DNA of 64,000 nucleotides from positions 807,351 through 871,350 of the forward strand of contig NZ_SMFQ01000002.1 in NCBI RefSeq assembly GCF_004339015.1, given 5' to 3'. The first letter of the stretch is position 1, and the number at the start of each line of letters is the position of its first letter. The stretch comes from Cocleimonas flava (GTDB taxonomy: Bacteria > Pseudomonadota > Gammaproteobacteria > Thiotrichales > Thiotrichaceae). The translations under genes were made by a program, and so were the position numbers. This document shows positions 51,491-61,082 of the stretch, one piece after another. Under the pieces are notes generated by a model that made no database searches, had not been told where the DNA came from, and was given only the letters and a program-made list of their open reading frames with translations.

Positions 51491-54400
51491 CTACTTGATA
51501 ATATTAATAAAGCGACCTTTCTCAATGGCCTTTAAATTACCATCGTACATTGCTTCAACAGTTATCGCAGGTTGGTAATAACGCCCTTGATAGGAAGCAT
51601 TCGCCAATAATTCAAAGTTTTTGACTTCACCTTTCTTTAATGAGAAATAGTAATAAATGCGATCATCACGCAAATCTCGATAATCATATTTACTCTTGGT
51701 CGCGGCTTGTTCTGATGCTGACAGTATTTCCATACCTGCTGCTACTGGAATCGTAAGTGCTATATTTTCAGCGTCATAATTACCGTTATTTTGAATGCTC
51801 ACAGATAACTTCGCATCAGTGCCCTGAGCAACTTTCCAGTCGCTATAATCCGCAAGATCATTCCACAGCTTTTTGTTTTCAGCATCGCGCACGCTAAACT
51901 CAGTATCAATGGTTAAGCCTTTTGATTGACTGATTTCATCACCTGCTACAGGTACACCCTTAGTCACTAGGTTCGCGAATAATCTCACTCCAGATGTATT
52001 TTCTACACTGATGTTAGAGCCTGCTTTTACCAGCATGGTGCTGGATATAGGTTTGCTGCTATTGATGGTTTTTGGCGTGCCATCTTGCGACAGATTTGCG
52101 CTGAAGCTGCTGGTATCTCCGCCCAAATAACGGGAAACACCCATTAATGCCCAGGATATACCTTGAGTACTCTGGAATCCATCTCCACTCATTTGCTCTG
52201 CAATTTTTTCTAATAACTTATTCGCATCCTGCTTTTTGTTCAAGGCAACCAGATTATCTAACTGCAATCCAAGATCTCCCAACGTCGAGCTGAAGGTTTT
52301 ATCAGGCGTAGTAACGTTATTCACTGCAGTAGCATCGGAATCCATACCCTGAATCAATGCTGTTGCCGCTTCAGGTTGTGATGCCGTTTGGTATGACGCA
52401 GCGAGTAACCAGCGACCTTTATTGTTCAATCGACTGTTGTTTCCACCTGTTTCAGTACTCGCCGTATTAGCCGCCTCACGAAGACGATTCATCGCGCCTA
52501 ATTGCGGTTGACCTGCTAACGCTAAAACATAAAGGCGATAAGCTTGAGTATGTGAATATTTATTGCTCGCTACAATATAGCCTTGCGCTGCTCCGACCTG
52601 ATAATTCAGCCAGTTATTGAGTAGGTTCGCTGGCAATTTATAGCCCAGTTTCTTTGCCTCTAATAAAAAGTGACCGGCATAAACACTTGCCCAATCGTTT
52701 TGATAATTACCGCCCGGCCAATAACTAAAATCACCGGTTCCGGTTTGGAAGCGTCTTAACTTATCAATCGCTTTTTGAACGTGTAGCTGAGTATCCTGCT
52801 TTTGCTTATCGGTTAAATCCATCACCTTCGACAAGAATAATTGTGGGAAAGCCGATGACGAGGTTTGTTCTAAACAACCATGTGGATACCGAATTAAGAA
52901 ATTTAGTCTTTTCTCAATATTCAACGGTGGCACAGCTGATAATTCTAGTACCGATTGGTTAGTGCCTTCCAGACCAAAGGCCACTGCTTTGTTATCCCAG
53001 CTTTTGCCCGGCTCGATAACCTGAGTAATAGTGCGTGTGGTTTCCTGATTGGCTCGGCGAATATCCAGATAAACTACTTTTTCAGATTTAAATTCACCAT
53101 TACGTCCATCCTTATCAGAAGACGTTGAAGTGCTGTTGGCAGAAGCAGTCGCCGTAAAGCGTAAACGCGTCTTGCCGATTTTATTGGCCGTTTTAACTTT
53201 GATAAAGGCAATTTTCTCACCCATCTTGTTAAAGCTAATGTGTTGAGTGGGTTCTCCAATAACGTTGACTAAATCATCTGTTTCGACCCATACGGTCACA
53301 TCTTTAATTCTGTCGTCCATCGAGAATAAAGTCACAGGAATAGACACTTCTTCCTGAGGTCCAAGCACACGAGGCAAACTGCTTTGCAGCATTAATGGTT
53401 GACGCACAAAAATGGATTGCTGGGATTTACCGTAAGCCCCTTTTTCGCCCGCAACCAACATCACACGAACTGCGCCTAAGTAAGGAGGCAATTCTATTTC
53501 ATGCTTTCTGGTTTCGCCTTGAGCTAAAGTAAAGGGACCGAGGTATTTAACCACAGGTGGGAAGCGACGCTTCTTGCTATCGTCATCATCCGTTTCTTCA
53601 TCATCGCCACCACCGAGTGCAAGCATGCGTTCTAACTTGCCACCATATGCACCGACAACATGATCAAACAAATCCCAGGTTTGAATGCCGAGTGCTTCTT
53701 TGCTGTAGAAATGACGATGTAAATTTGGCGTCTTAAATGAGGTTAAACCCAACAAGCCTTCATCAACAACTGCCAAGGTATAATTCATGCTTCTACCATT
53801 GCCTTCGCTAACCATTACGGTCTGCTTAGATTCTGGTTTCCATTCTTTTTCAGCCTGAATTTTAGGTAGTAGATAGCTTTCAGCATCTTTTACATCTAAT
53901 GGAATAATGCCATACAGGCGAATCGGCCTATCGTTTGATTTACCTTCATGAGGCTGCAATAGAGTAATATGCACATAAGCATTCGGCGCCATTTCTGCGG
54001 TAATAGGCACTTCAAACTGCAATCGCTTCTCGGAGCTATTGACGCCTGCAGCAGCTGCCGTTGATGCTTCTGTAAATTTAACCCAGCGCTGCTCCAGAAT
54101 TCGGCTACCGGTTTCAATGCTCAGTAATGCTCTGCCCTGAGAGGTTGCAGGTAATTGAATCGTTGCTACATCGCCCACGCTATACGCTGTTTTATCAGAG
54201 AACAGATTTAGACGGCTAGCAGCACCACTGCCTTCTTCTTGTGCGCGTCCAGCCCATCCCGGCCAATCGATATAAACTGTTTTACCCGTACAGTGTGTGC
54301 CTTCTAAATCACACACCCGAATTAGATAACGACCCCAGCTAGGGTATTTAACTTCAAAGTTCCATTCGCCCACGCCATCTGTTGTGCTGACGATATCCTT

Positions 54401-57400
54401 TTGTAAAAGTCGTTGATAACGGCTATCTGCATACTCCGCGAGAGATTCGCTGGATTTATCCCACCACCACTTCCACTTGATTTTATACAAGCTGACTTGG
54501 ACTTTATTTAATGATACTTCTTCGCCCTTAGCACTCAAACTGGCAATGCTTACCTTATGTTTAACATCGGTGAGCAACATACCACGAGTGGCATCTCCTT
54601 TAGGTAACTTGATACCAACATAATTAGTGTATGGATGGTAATCGATATTGCTACGGCTAATACTGAATGCTCCACCTTCTTCAAACACTCTCGAAGTAAA
54701 TTTAGCTTTGAGCATGCCAGCTGGCTTACCTTTCACTTTGAAGTCTTTGCTAAATTTTAAGTAGCCTTCATCATCTAAACGACCTTCCAAAAGCATTGTG
54801 TCCTGACTTCTTAATGAGCGCGCTGGATCATCAAACACATAGTCAGTGAATTTGCCGAATTGTGTTTTCTTTTGGGTGAATTTAACGGAAACATCTGCTT
54901 TTAATTTACTTGCTGTGGCGCCGTGTAACCATTGCGAGAATAACGTCCCTTCTGGTGTTCCTTCACTGCTGTAAATAACCTCAGCAGGTTTATTGCTGGC
55001 ATTTTCACCTTGCGCTTTAAAATTGAGTTCTAGTTTTAGGCGATTTGGACGGACGGTTTCAATCATCAAAGACTTGCTAAAAGAACTTCCACCAACAAAG
55101 GCTTTTACCATCCAGTTACCTGACTGCGCCTTTTCTTCCGTTTTAAATTTAAACGCGTAAAAGCCACCAACCGAATTAACGCTGGTTTTCGTATCAACCA
55201 CTCTGCCTCTCGGATCGATGAGCTTCATTGTTACTGGATGGCTGTCTGGAATCTTCTTGGCATCTTTTTCATTTAATGCCTGATTTTGCAGTACAAAAGT
55301 CAAAAAGATATCATCACCGGGGCGCCAGACACCGCGCTCACCATAAATGAATCCTTTAATTCCTTTTTTGATTTTCTTACCGCCAACATCAAAATGACTG
55401 ACTGCCAAGGCTGTTTTGGTATTGAGTTTTAAATAAGCCGTATCTTCAAACTTTTTAGCAACCAATAAAAAAGGCGTTTCTGACAATTGTACTTTTGCAA
55501 AACCCTCTCCATCAGACGTTGCCTTTGAAAGTAACTGACCCTGATAATTCCTGATCTCAAATTCCGTACCCGTTAACGGTTTAGCCGTTCTGATATCGGT
55601 TGAAATAATACTTAAATCACCATTTGCTTCGCGTTTCGTAATTAAGCCGATATTACTCGCAATGAAGTTTTGACTAGCACTTGTCTTGTCGCTGTTATAT
55701 CGATAGTACGAATCGGTACAAGGATCGTTTCTGCTATCCCAGCCAGAATTGTCATTGTTATAACCTTCTACATAATCGCTGATTCCATCCCAGCCACTAT
55801 TCTCTAACACACCGTAATCTTCCATATCTTTAAGCGGTGCGTCTTTGCTATCAGCAACTGGAGTATCTGCAGCACATCGGTACGTTGAGTGACGGCGTTT
55901 TATCGATAACGTAAGGCGAATCATTCCGCCAGAATATTTCTTCATTAACTCCGTTGCGTTAAAGGTATAGCGATTCCATTTATTTGGATCAGCAGATTTC
56001 AGTGGAATCACTTTACGCCAGAGATGACGCCCGCTGCGGCCCAACTCATTTGAACCCGATAAGTTCCCAACCTGCAAAAACTGCTTCATATTGTCTGAAT
56101 AAATACGAAATGCAGTGACTTCTACCGCATTGACACCGACCGCTTCAAACGGAATTTCCAAGGTAGAATTTTCTGGCAGAATGGAGCCTTTGCTGACAAA
56201 TTTAACTTTTGGCTTGGCATCATCAAAGGCTACTTTTTGTTCTATTTTCTTAGATAAAACCTTATTACCTTCTTTGGATTTAATCCCACCGTAAAGTCTT
56301 ACCAAAAAGCTTCCTGCGAGATTTCGGTTTGGGTAGATATTGATTCGATTTCCATCGATACTGACTTTGTATTTATTTTTTGCAAGCTCCACCAGCCCTT
56401 TCAGGTTTTGATTCGGGTCCAGGTCATCTGAAAAACGCACTTCGACAAAAGGAGAGCTATCTGCTTTGTGGATCACGGCGATTTTAGTGACTTCAAATTT
56501 ATCAGATCCCGGAACCGTTATACTTTTTCTGCCTTTGGTTTTGATATCGATGGCTGAACCATCCCATGACAAATGCAAATCAGCATCAAAGGTTTCTTTG
56601 ACGATGTCTCTCACAACGAATTTATGACTCTTACCATTGGTGTTGTGTGTCCACTCTATGGGTAATGTTTTGTCCTGAAATTTCGCAGAGACTACTTTTT
56701 CGACAAGTTTCGAGGGCACACGATCAGACACCAGCAATTGCCCTTCCAGCATCATTCCATTACTGACCGCTGGATCGGTTGTTAAACCAACAGTTTTGAT
56801 TTCATAGTCGAGAGGAATGACTTGAAACGTGTATTGAAAAGGCGCCGCTTTATTAGGAATATCAAAAAGCCCAACGGGTTTAATGCTGACCTTGTAAACG
56901 GTGCTCGGTTTTAAATGCTCGAGAGGTTTCCACACTATGCTGGACTTACTGGCAAATACCGGCTTGCCTTTAACTTCGGGTGAAATGAACATGATCTTAC
57001 TGGCGTCTTTGCCCACCATCGATTCATCAACAACATCACGATTAAAATCAATATGGATAGGAGTGTCACGCGAAACAATCCCCTGCGTGTGCCAGCCACC
57101 GAGTTGCTCCCAGCTAAATGCAGATAAATCATCCTTTTTTTCTAACGGGGGTTCTGCTTCGGTAGTATCTTGAATAATTGCAGTTGCTTGATCAACGCTA
57201 CTCGAAGGGCTTGCTGCCTGACTATTATTGTCAGTAGCATTGCCTGCAGGCGCAGATTCCGAGGCAGTCTTGATGGCCTCTGTCTTGCTTGAATTGTCAG
57301 TACTGTTCGTATTACCTTTATCACCGCCACATGCATTTAGCATAAGCGCAAGAATAATTGTTAGGGGTAGTGAGCGTTTTAGATCGCCAGCAAAACCTTT

Positions 57401-57424
57401 AAATAGCACTGATTTATCCCTCAT
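51491..57424 (-). CDS. yfhM: Bacterial alpha-2-macroglobulin (YfhM-like) lipoprotein
   Basis: A 1977-residue lipoprotein thought to trap attacking proteases in the periplasm. The lipobox ends at C32 (MLNAC). Macroglobulin domains fill the N-terminal two thirds; the region near 530-590 with SGWD and DPC motifs is usual for the family. The thioester motif CLEQ is intact at about residue 1516 (YPHGCLEQTSSS), inside an alpha-toroid domain. E. coli YfhM is about 1650 residues, so this is a long version. It is followed by pbpC in the same direction, the standard pairing, but with two C6 repeats in the gap. Confidence 0.95.
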   Translation of the reverse strand: MRDKSVLFKGFAGDLKRSLPLTIILALMLNACGGDKGNTNSTDNSSKTEAIKTASESAPAGNATDNNSQAASPSSSVDQATAIIQDTTEAEPPLEKKDDLSAFSWEQLGGWHTQGIVSRDTPIHIDFNRDVVDESMVGKDASKIMFISPEVKGKPVFASKSSIVWKPLEHLKPSTVYKVSIKPVGLFDIPNKAAPFQYTFQVIPLDYEIKTVGLTTDPAVSNGMMLEGQLLVSDRVPSKLVEKVVSAKFQDKTLPIEWTHNTNGKSHKFVVRDIVKETFDADLHLSWDGSAIDIKTKGRKSITVPGSDKFEVTKIAVIHKADSSPFVEVRFSDDLDPNQNLKGLVELAKNKYKVSIDGNRINIYPNRNLAGSFLVRLYGGIKSKEGNKVLSKKIEQKVAFDDAKPKVKFVSKGSILPENSTLEIPFEAVGVNAVEVTAFRIYSDNMKQFLQVGNLSGSNELGRSGRHLWRKVIPLKSADPNKWNRYTFNATELMKKYSGGMIRLTLSIKRRHSTYRCAADTPVADSKDAPLKDMEDYGVLENSGWDGISDYVEGYNNDNSGWDSRNDPCTDSYYRYNSDKTSASQNFIASNIGLITKREANGDLSIISTDIRTAKPLTGTEFEIRNYQGQLLSKATSDGEGFAKVQLSETPFLLVAKKFEDTAYLKLNTKTALAVSHFDVGGKKIKKGIKGFIYGERGVWRPGDDIFLTFVLQNQALNEKDAKKIPDSHPVTMKLIDPRGRVVDTKTSVNSVGGFYAFKFKTEEKAQSGNWMVKAFVGGSSFSKSLMIETVRPNRLKLELNFKAQGENASNKPAEVIYSSEGTPEGTLFSQWLHGATASKLKADVSVKFTQKKTQFGKFTDYVFDDPARSLRSQDTMLLEGRLDDEGYLKFSKDFKVKGKPAGMLKAKFTSRVFEEGGAFSISRSNIDYHPYTNYVGIKLPKGDATRGMLLTDVKHKVSIASLSAKGEEVSLNKVQVSLYKIKWKWWWDKSSESLAEYADSRYQRLLQKDIVSTTDGVGEWNFEVKYPSWGRYLIRVCDLEGTHCTGKTVYIDWPGWAGRAQEEGSGAASRLNLFSDKTAYSVGDVATIQLPATSQGRALLSIETGSRILEQRWVKFTEASTAAAAGVNSSEKRLQFEVPITAEMAPNAYVHITLLQPHEGKSNDRPIRLYGIIPLDVKDAESYLLPKIQAEKEWKPESKQTVMVSEGNGRSMNYTLAVVDEGLLGLTSFKTPNLHRHFYSKEALGIQTWDLFDHVVGAYGGKLERMLALGGGDDEETDDDDSKKRRFPPVVKYLGPFTLAQGETRKHEIELPPYLGAVRVMLVAGEKGAYGKSQQSIFVRQPLMLQSSLPRVLGPQEEVSIPVTLFSMDDRIKDVTVWVETDDLVNVIGEPTQHISFNKMGEKIAFIKVKTANKIGKTRLRFTATASANSTSTSSDKDGRNGEFKSEKVVYLDIRRANQETTRTITQVIEPGKSWDNKAVAFGLEGTNQSVLELSAVPPLNIEKRLNFLIRYPHGCLEQTSSSAFPQLFLSKVMDLTDKQKQDTQLHVQKAIDKLRRFQTGTGDFSYWPGGNYQNDWASVYAGHFLLEAKKLGYKLPANLLNNWLNYQVGAAQGYIVASNKYSHTQAYRLYVLALAGQPQLGAMNRLREAANTASTETGGNNSRLNNKGRWLLAASYQTASQPEAATALIQGMDSDATAVNNVTTPDKTFSSTLGDLGLQLDNLVALNKKQDANKLLEKIAEQMSGDGFQSTQGISWALMGVSRYLGGDTSSFSANLSQDGTPKTINSSKPISSTMLVKAGSNISVENTSGVRLFANLVTKGVPVAGDEISQSKGLTIDTEFSVRDAENKKLWNDLADYSDWKVAQGTDAKLSVSIQNNGNYDAENIALTIPVAAGMEILSASEQAATKSKYDYRDLRDDRIYYYFSLKKGEVKNFELLANASYQGRYYQPAITVEAMYDGNLKAIEKGRFINIIK

Positions 57425-57544
57425 AGAATGTAAGTTAATTTATCAAACTATAGCAGGTTAGTTCCACTGTTATGCGTAACTTTAGCAAATTTTATATGGA
57501 GATTTTGTGCAGTTCAAATGAGTATCGATGTCTAACCAATCAAT

Positions 57545-57630
57545 AAAAAAGTGCCTAGCTCTGCATAAATTCTATTTACGTTTTAAAAAAACAAAAACGT
57601 AATATCATTCAAAGTAGGGGGGTGGCTTTT
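57545..57630 (-). repeat. C6 hairpin repeat, copy 18 of 19, long form
   Basis: Minus-strand reading GCCACCCCCCTACTTTGAATG, then an insert, then GCTAGGCACTTTTTT. The insert contains an imperfect inverted repeat (57568-57609) clearly related to that in copy 10. It lies between the GNAT gene stop and the alpha-2-macroglobulin start, with its T-tract after the GNAT gene. Confidence 0.83.
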
Positions 57631-57678
57631 CCTTCTAATCAGCTAGTCTTTTTTAATGAATGAATCCCCTGAATTAAA

Positions 57679-58386
57679 TCATGTTCTAAAACTTGCGAGG
57701 CTCGAGCGTTGCTTCCCAGTTTCATCAAAGTTTTCCGGGTCTAACCAACTTTTAAATGTCGCTTCTAGTTTCGGCCATTCTTTATCCAGAATAGAAAACC
57801 AGGCTGTGTCACGATTTCTGGCTTTGTACATGGTCAGTTGACGGAAAATCCCTTCAAACTGAAAACCCAGTCGTAAAGCCGCAGCTCTTGATGGGCCATT
57901 TAGTGAATCGCACTTCCACTCATAACGACGATACCCCAATTCGTTGAATACACGTCGCATCATTAAATACATGGCTTCTGTAGAAATGGGGGTCTGCTGC
58001 ATAAGTGGTGAAAAATGAATATGTCCTACTTCAATAACGCCATCTTTAGGGTTAATACGCAAATAAGTCGCCACTCCAACGGCCTGATTTGTTTTTAAAT
58101 CTATCACCGTATAAAACAGCGGATCATCTCCGAGGCTTGTTGCTTCTAACCACGTGACAAAGTCTGCTTTATTCTCGAAAGGTCCATAGGGTAGGTACGT
58201 CCAGTTGCTCTGATCCTGGTCTTTGCCATAGGCTTGATATAGATCGTCTGCGTGTAATTGTATATCTATCGGTTCAAGCCGACAGTATTGCCCTACCATT
58301 TCAGAACGGGAGGGAAATTCGCAGCCGGTCCAATCTTGCATCGGAAAACCAATTGGCTGCCCCAGGCTGTTTTTATGTTCGCTCAT
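57679..58386 (-). CDS. GNAT family N-acetyltransferase (RimJ/RimL-like)
   Basis: A 235-residue protein. GVATYLRINPKDGVIEVGHIHFSPLMQQTPISTEAMYLMMRRVF, then RYEWKCDSLNGPSRAAALRLGFQFEGIFRQ match GNAT acetyltransferases of the RimJ/RimL type, using acetyl-CoA. The substrate may be an amino acid or a protein terminus. It is divergent from the MocR-type regulator with 143 bp between, so it may be that regulator's target. Confidence 0.88.
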   Translation of the reverse strand: MSEHKNSLGQPIGFPMQDWTGCEFPSRSEMVGQYCRLEPIDIQLHADDLYQAYGKDQDQSNWTYLPYGPFENKADFVTWLEATSLGDDPLFYTVIDLKTNQAVGVATYLRINPKDGVIEVGHIHFSPLMQQTPISTEAMYLMMRRVFNELGYRRYEWKCDSLNGPSRAAALRLGFQFEGIFRQLTMYKARNRDTAWFSILDKEWPKLEATFKSWLDPENFDETGKQRSSLASFRT

Positions 58387-58469
58387 TGATCTTTTCTCCG
58401 TGCTGATTGTTTTCGCTACTGATACTTAAATTTATAAAAACATCTTTAATTTATAGTCTATTATCGAAG

Positions 58470-58508
58470 AATATTGGTTTATTTAAAGCGCCAATTACAC
58501 ACAATATT
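58470..58508. promoter_or_regulatory. Nested inverted repeats between GNAT and MocR genes
   Basis: AATATTG (58470-58476) and CAATATT (58502-58508) form a perfect 7-bp inverted repeat with centres about three helical turns apart. Inside it ATTGG (58473-58477) pairs with CCAAT (58491-58495). Placed between divergent genes, they may be operators of the MocR-type protein. Function is inferred from position only. Confidence 0.35.
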
Positions 58509-58529
58509 TAGGAACCACTTCGACCAATA

Positions 58530-59999
58530 ATGATTAAATTAAGCGGCCAAGGCTCTCTGTATAGACAACTCTACGAAAGCCTTAAAAATACGATTTTAGC
58601 TGGGGAATACAAAGCAGGTGAAAAGCTACCGTCTAGTCGTGAGTTAGCCAAATCATTACATGTTTCTCGCAATACTGTGATTAATTGTTATGAACAACTG
58701 TTAGCAGAAGGCTATATCGAGACACGGTTTGGCTCTGGCAGTTTTGTCACGGATAATGATTTAAGCAAGCAACAACAGTTACCAAAACAACACTATCGAC
58801 CGCCCAAACTCAGCGACTCAGCACAATATTCATTGAAACAATGGCAAGCTTATGACCTGAATCATCTTGATAGGGCGGCGCTTGATGTCAATTTTCAATA
58901 TGGCCCCGTTGATATCAATGAGTATTTATTAAAAGACATCAATCAGATTGCTCGTCGCTTTAGCCAAACCCTGGACTCAAATTACCAAAGACCCGAAGGG
59001 CTTTTAAAATTGCGTGAAAGCATTGCACGCTATGCGCAACAAAACAGGGGATGCCAATGTAATGCCGATAATATTGTAATCACTAATGGGTCACAGCAGG
59101 CTTTAGATTTAATCGCACGCTTGTTGATTCAAAAAGGTGAAAAAGTCATTATCGAAGAACCGGGATATCGTGGCGCGGCACAGGCGTTTTCAAATGCCGG
59201 CGCTAAATTGATCAGATGCGATGTCGATAATGAAGGCATTGATCTTGATAAAATCGATCCAGATAATAAATCAAATTCGACAGGAAATAACAACGTACGC
59301 TTGGTTTACACCACTCCCTCTCATCAATTCCCTACTGGTGCTGTTCTGCCATTATCGAGGCGTATTAAATTACTCGAATGGGCGAATGCAAATAATGCCT
59401 TTATCGTAGAAGACGATTATGACAGTGAATTCCGCTATCAAGGTCCTCCAATCGAAGCCATTCAAGGATTAGATCAATCAGGTCAGACGATTTATATAGG
59501 CACCTTCTCGAAAGTACTTTCCCCTGTTTTACGCATTGGCTATGTCATTTTACCGACGCCTTTAGTTGAGCCCTTTACCGCTTTAAAGTGGTGTAGCGAT
59601 CGACACAGCCCGTTGCTCAATCAGCAAATACTGGCTGAATTCATTAACTCTCCGCTTTATGCTCGACACTTAAAACGCATGCGTAAGATCTATTCCAGAC
59701 GACGTGAAATCTTGATATCCAAGCTTGAAGAATATTTTGGTAATGAGATATCTGTTGAAGGGACCAATGCAGGTATTCATTTATTAGTTTGGTTCAAACA
59801 GCTTGATGCGGCCAAAGAAAAAGACTTTATTCAACTCGCTAAAAATAAATCCGTGGGCATATATTCCGCAAATAAGCTTTATCAGAAACCGCCTAAAAAC
59901 CTCGGTTTATTAATTGGTTATGGTAACTCGAGTTGTGACCAAATAGAGCTTGGAATAGAGCGATTAGCTGAGTGTTATTCATCAAATACTCGTGTTTAA
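58530..59999 (+). CDS. MocR-family transcriptional regulator with aminotransferase domain
   Basis: A 489-residue regulator. The GntR-type winged helix (1-75: LYESLKNTILAGEYKAGEKLPSSRELAKSLHVSRNTV) is fused to a class I aminotransferase-like domain (about 110-480). The PLP lysine is in GTFSKVLSPVLRIGY, and VEDDYDSEFRY is typical of the family. Known MocR proteins sense PLP or an amine. The divergent GNAT gene is a likely target. Confidence 0.92.
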   Translation: MIKLSGQGSLYRQLYESLKNTILAGEYKAGEKLPSSRELAKSLHVSRNTVINCYEQLLAEGYIETRFGSGSFVTDNDLSKQQQLPKQHYRPPKLSDSAQYSLKQWQAYDLNHLDRAALDVNFQYGPVDINEYLLKDINQIARRFSQTLDSNYQRPEGLLKLRESIARYAQQNRGCQCNADNIVITNGSQQALDLIARLLIQKGEKVIIEEPGYRGAAQAFSNAGAKLIRCDVDNEGIDLDKIDPDNKSNSTGNNNVRLVYTTPSHQFPTGAVLPLSRRIKLLEWANANNAFIVEDDYDSEFRYQGPPIEAIQGLDQSGQTIYIGTFSKVLSPVLRIGYVILPTPLVEPFTALKWCSDRHSPLLNQQILAEFINSPLYARHLKRMRKIYSRRREILISKLEEYFGNEISVEGTNAGIHLLVWFKQLDAAKEKDFIQLAKNKSVGIYSANKLYQKPPKNLGLLIGYGNSSCDQIELGIERLAECYSSNTRV

Positions 60000-60016
60000 C
60001 TACTCATAAATATACT

Positions 60017-60048
60017 AAGACACCCCCCTACTTATAGGCACTTTTTTA
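60017..60048 (+). repeat. C6 hairpin repeat, copy 19 of 19
   Basis: GACACCCCCCTACTTATAGGCACTTTTTT. It starts about 17 bp after the MocR-gene stop with the T-tract downstream, and ends about 85 bp before the next start codon. Confidence 0.87.
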
Positions 60049-60134
60049 CAAGGTACTTATCCTGATTTTAATTTCCTGCCTCTAACGACCAATACTAAAC
60101 GTATCGCTTAGAGTATCTTACAAGAGGGTTATCC

Positions 60135-61082
60135 ATGATACTCCGACCAGTTAGAGTCTATGTTTGTTATTTGTTGTTACTGTTAACCATTCTTAGTGGC
60201 AGCTTTAGCAGTGCAAACGCTAATGCCAATTCAGAGTATCATTTGACTATTAAAGGCAGCTCAATAAACCTGAGATTTTCGCCTGAAATGTCAGATAAGC
60301 ACCTTGCACTGGATCAACAAACCATCGTTAACTGGATAGAAAAATCTGCAATCGCCGTTGCCGATTACTTTGAGCAATTTCCCGTGAAAAATCTAAAAAT
60401 TGCAATCACCCCGGGCTCTGGCTCAAGAATTGGCGGCAATGCTTATTACCGGGCTACTCCCTTAATTGTATTAAGAATTCAACCTGACATCACAGAACAA
60501 CAATTACAACAAGATTGGGTATTGGTACATGAAATGGTTCACTTGGCATTTCCCCTGATGGAGGATGATCATGGCTGGGCTCAAGAAGGTCTTGCCACCT
60601 ATGTTGAGCCCTTAGTTAGACTCAAAGCTGGCATAGTTAAAGAGAAAGATGTCTGGCTCTGGTTATTAAAAGGGACACCCAACGGTATCCCTAAAGAGGG
60701 TGAAAGAGGATTAGATAACACCCGCAGCTGGGGAATGAAATACTGGGGTGGTGCCATATATTTCCTACTAGCCGATATTGAAATACGTGAACAGACCAAT
60801 AATAAGTTAGGGCTGGAAGATGCGCTAAGGGCGATCAATCATTCTGGTGCAAGTATGGCTGCTGATGGAACATGGCCAATAAGCGAGGTATTTTCAATCG
60901 GAGATAAAGCTGTTGGCACTCAAACACTTATGAATTTATATAACAAAATGAAAAGCAAGGCTTTTGATCCTGAGCTCGAAAATATATGGAAAAAATTTGG
61001 GATTAGCTTAAAAAATGATCAAATTAAATTCGATCAATCCAAATCTTTAGCACGGCAAAAATTCATTTTTGGTGTGAAATAG
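60135..61082 (+). CDS. Secreted HExxH metallopeptidase-like protein
   Basis: A 315-residue exported protein. The signal peptide ends near residue 30 (SANANANSEYH). A gluzincin-like metal site is visible: HEMVH at 132-136 with a likely third ligand E151 in WAQEGLATYVE. The pattern LVHEMVHLAFPLM...WAQEGLATYVEPL is like the peptidase MA clan. No family name is certain. GAGGG precedes the ATG. Substrate unknown. Confidence 0.8.
   Translation: MILRPVRVYVCYLLLLLTILSGSFSSANANANSEYHLTIKGSSINLRFSPEMSDKHLALDQQTIVNWIEKSAIAVADYFEQFPVKNLKIAITPGSGSRIGGNAYYRATPLIVLRIQPDITEQQLQQDWVLVHEMVHLAFPLMEDDHGWAQEGLATYVEPLVRLKAGIVKEKDVWLWLLKGTPNGIPKEGERGLDNTRSWGMKYWGGAIYFLLADIEIREQTNNKLGLEDALRAINHSGASMAADGTWPISEVFSIGDKAVGTQTLMNLYNKMKSKAFDPELENIWKKFGISLKNDQIKFDQSKSLARQKFIFGVK

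Noticed and set aside
2563-60048. CRISPR array
   Set aside because: The repeated C6 units are kilobases apart, in both orientations and at gene ends; there is no regular spacer structure.
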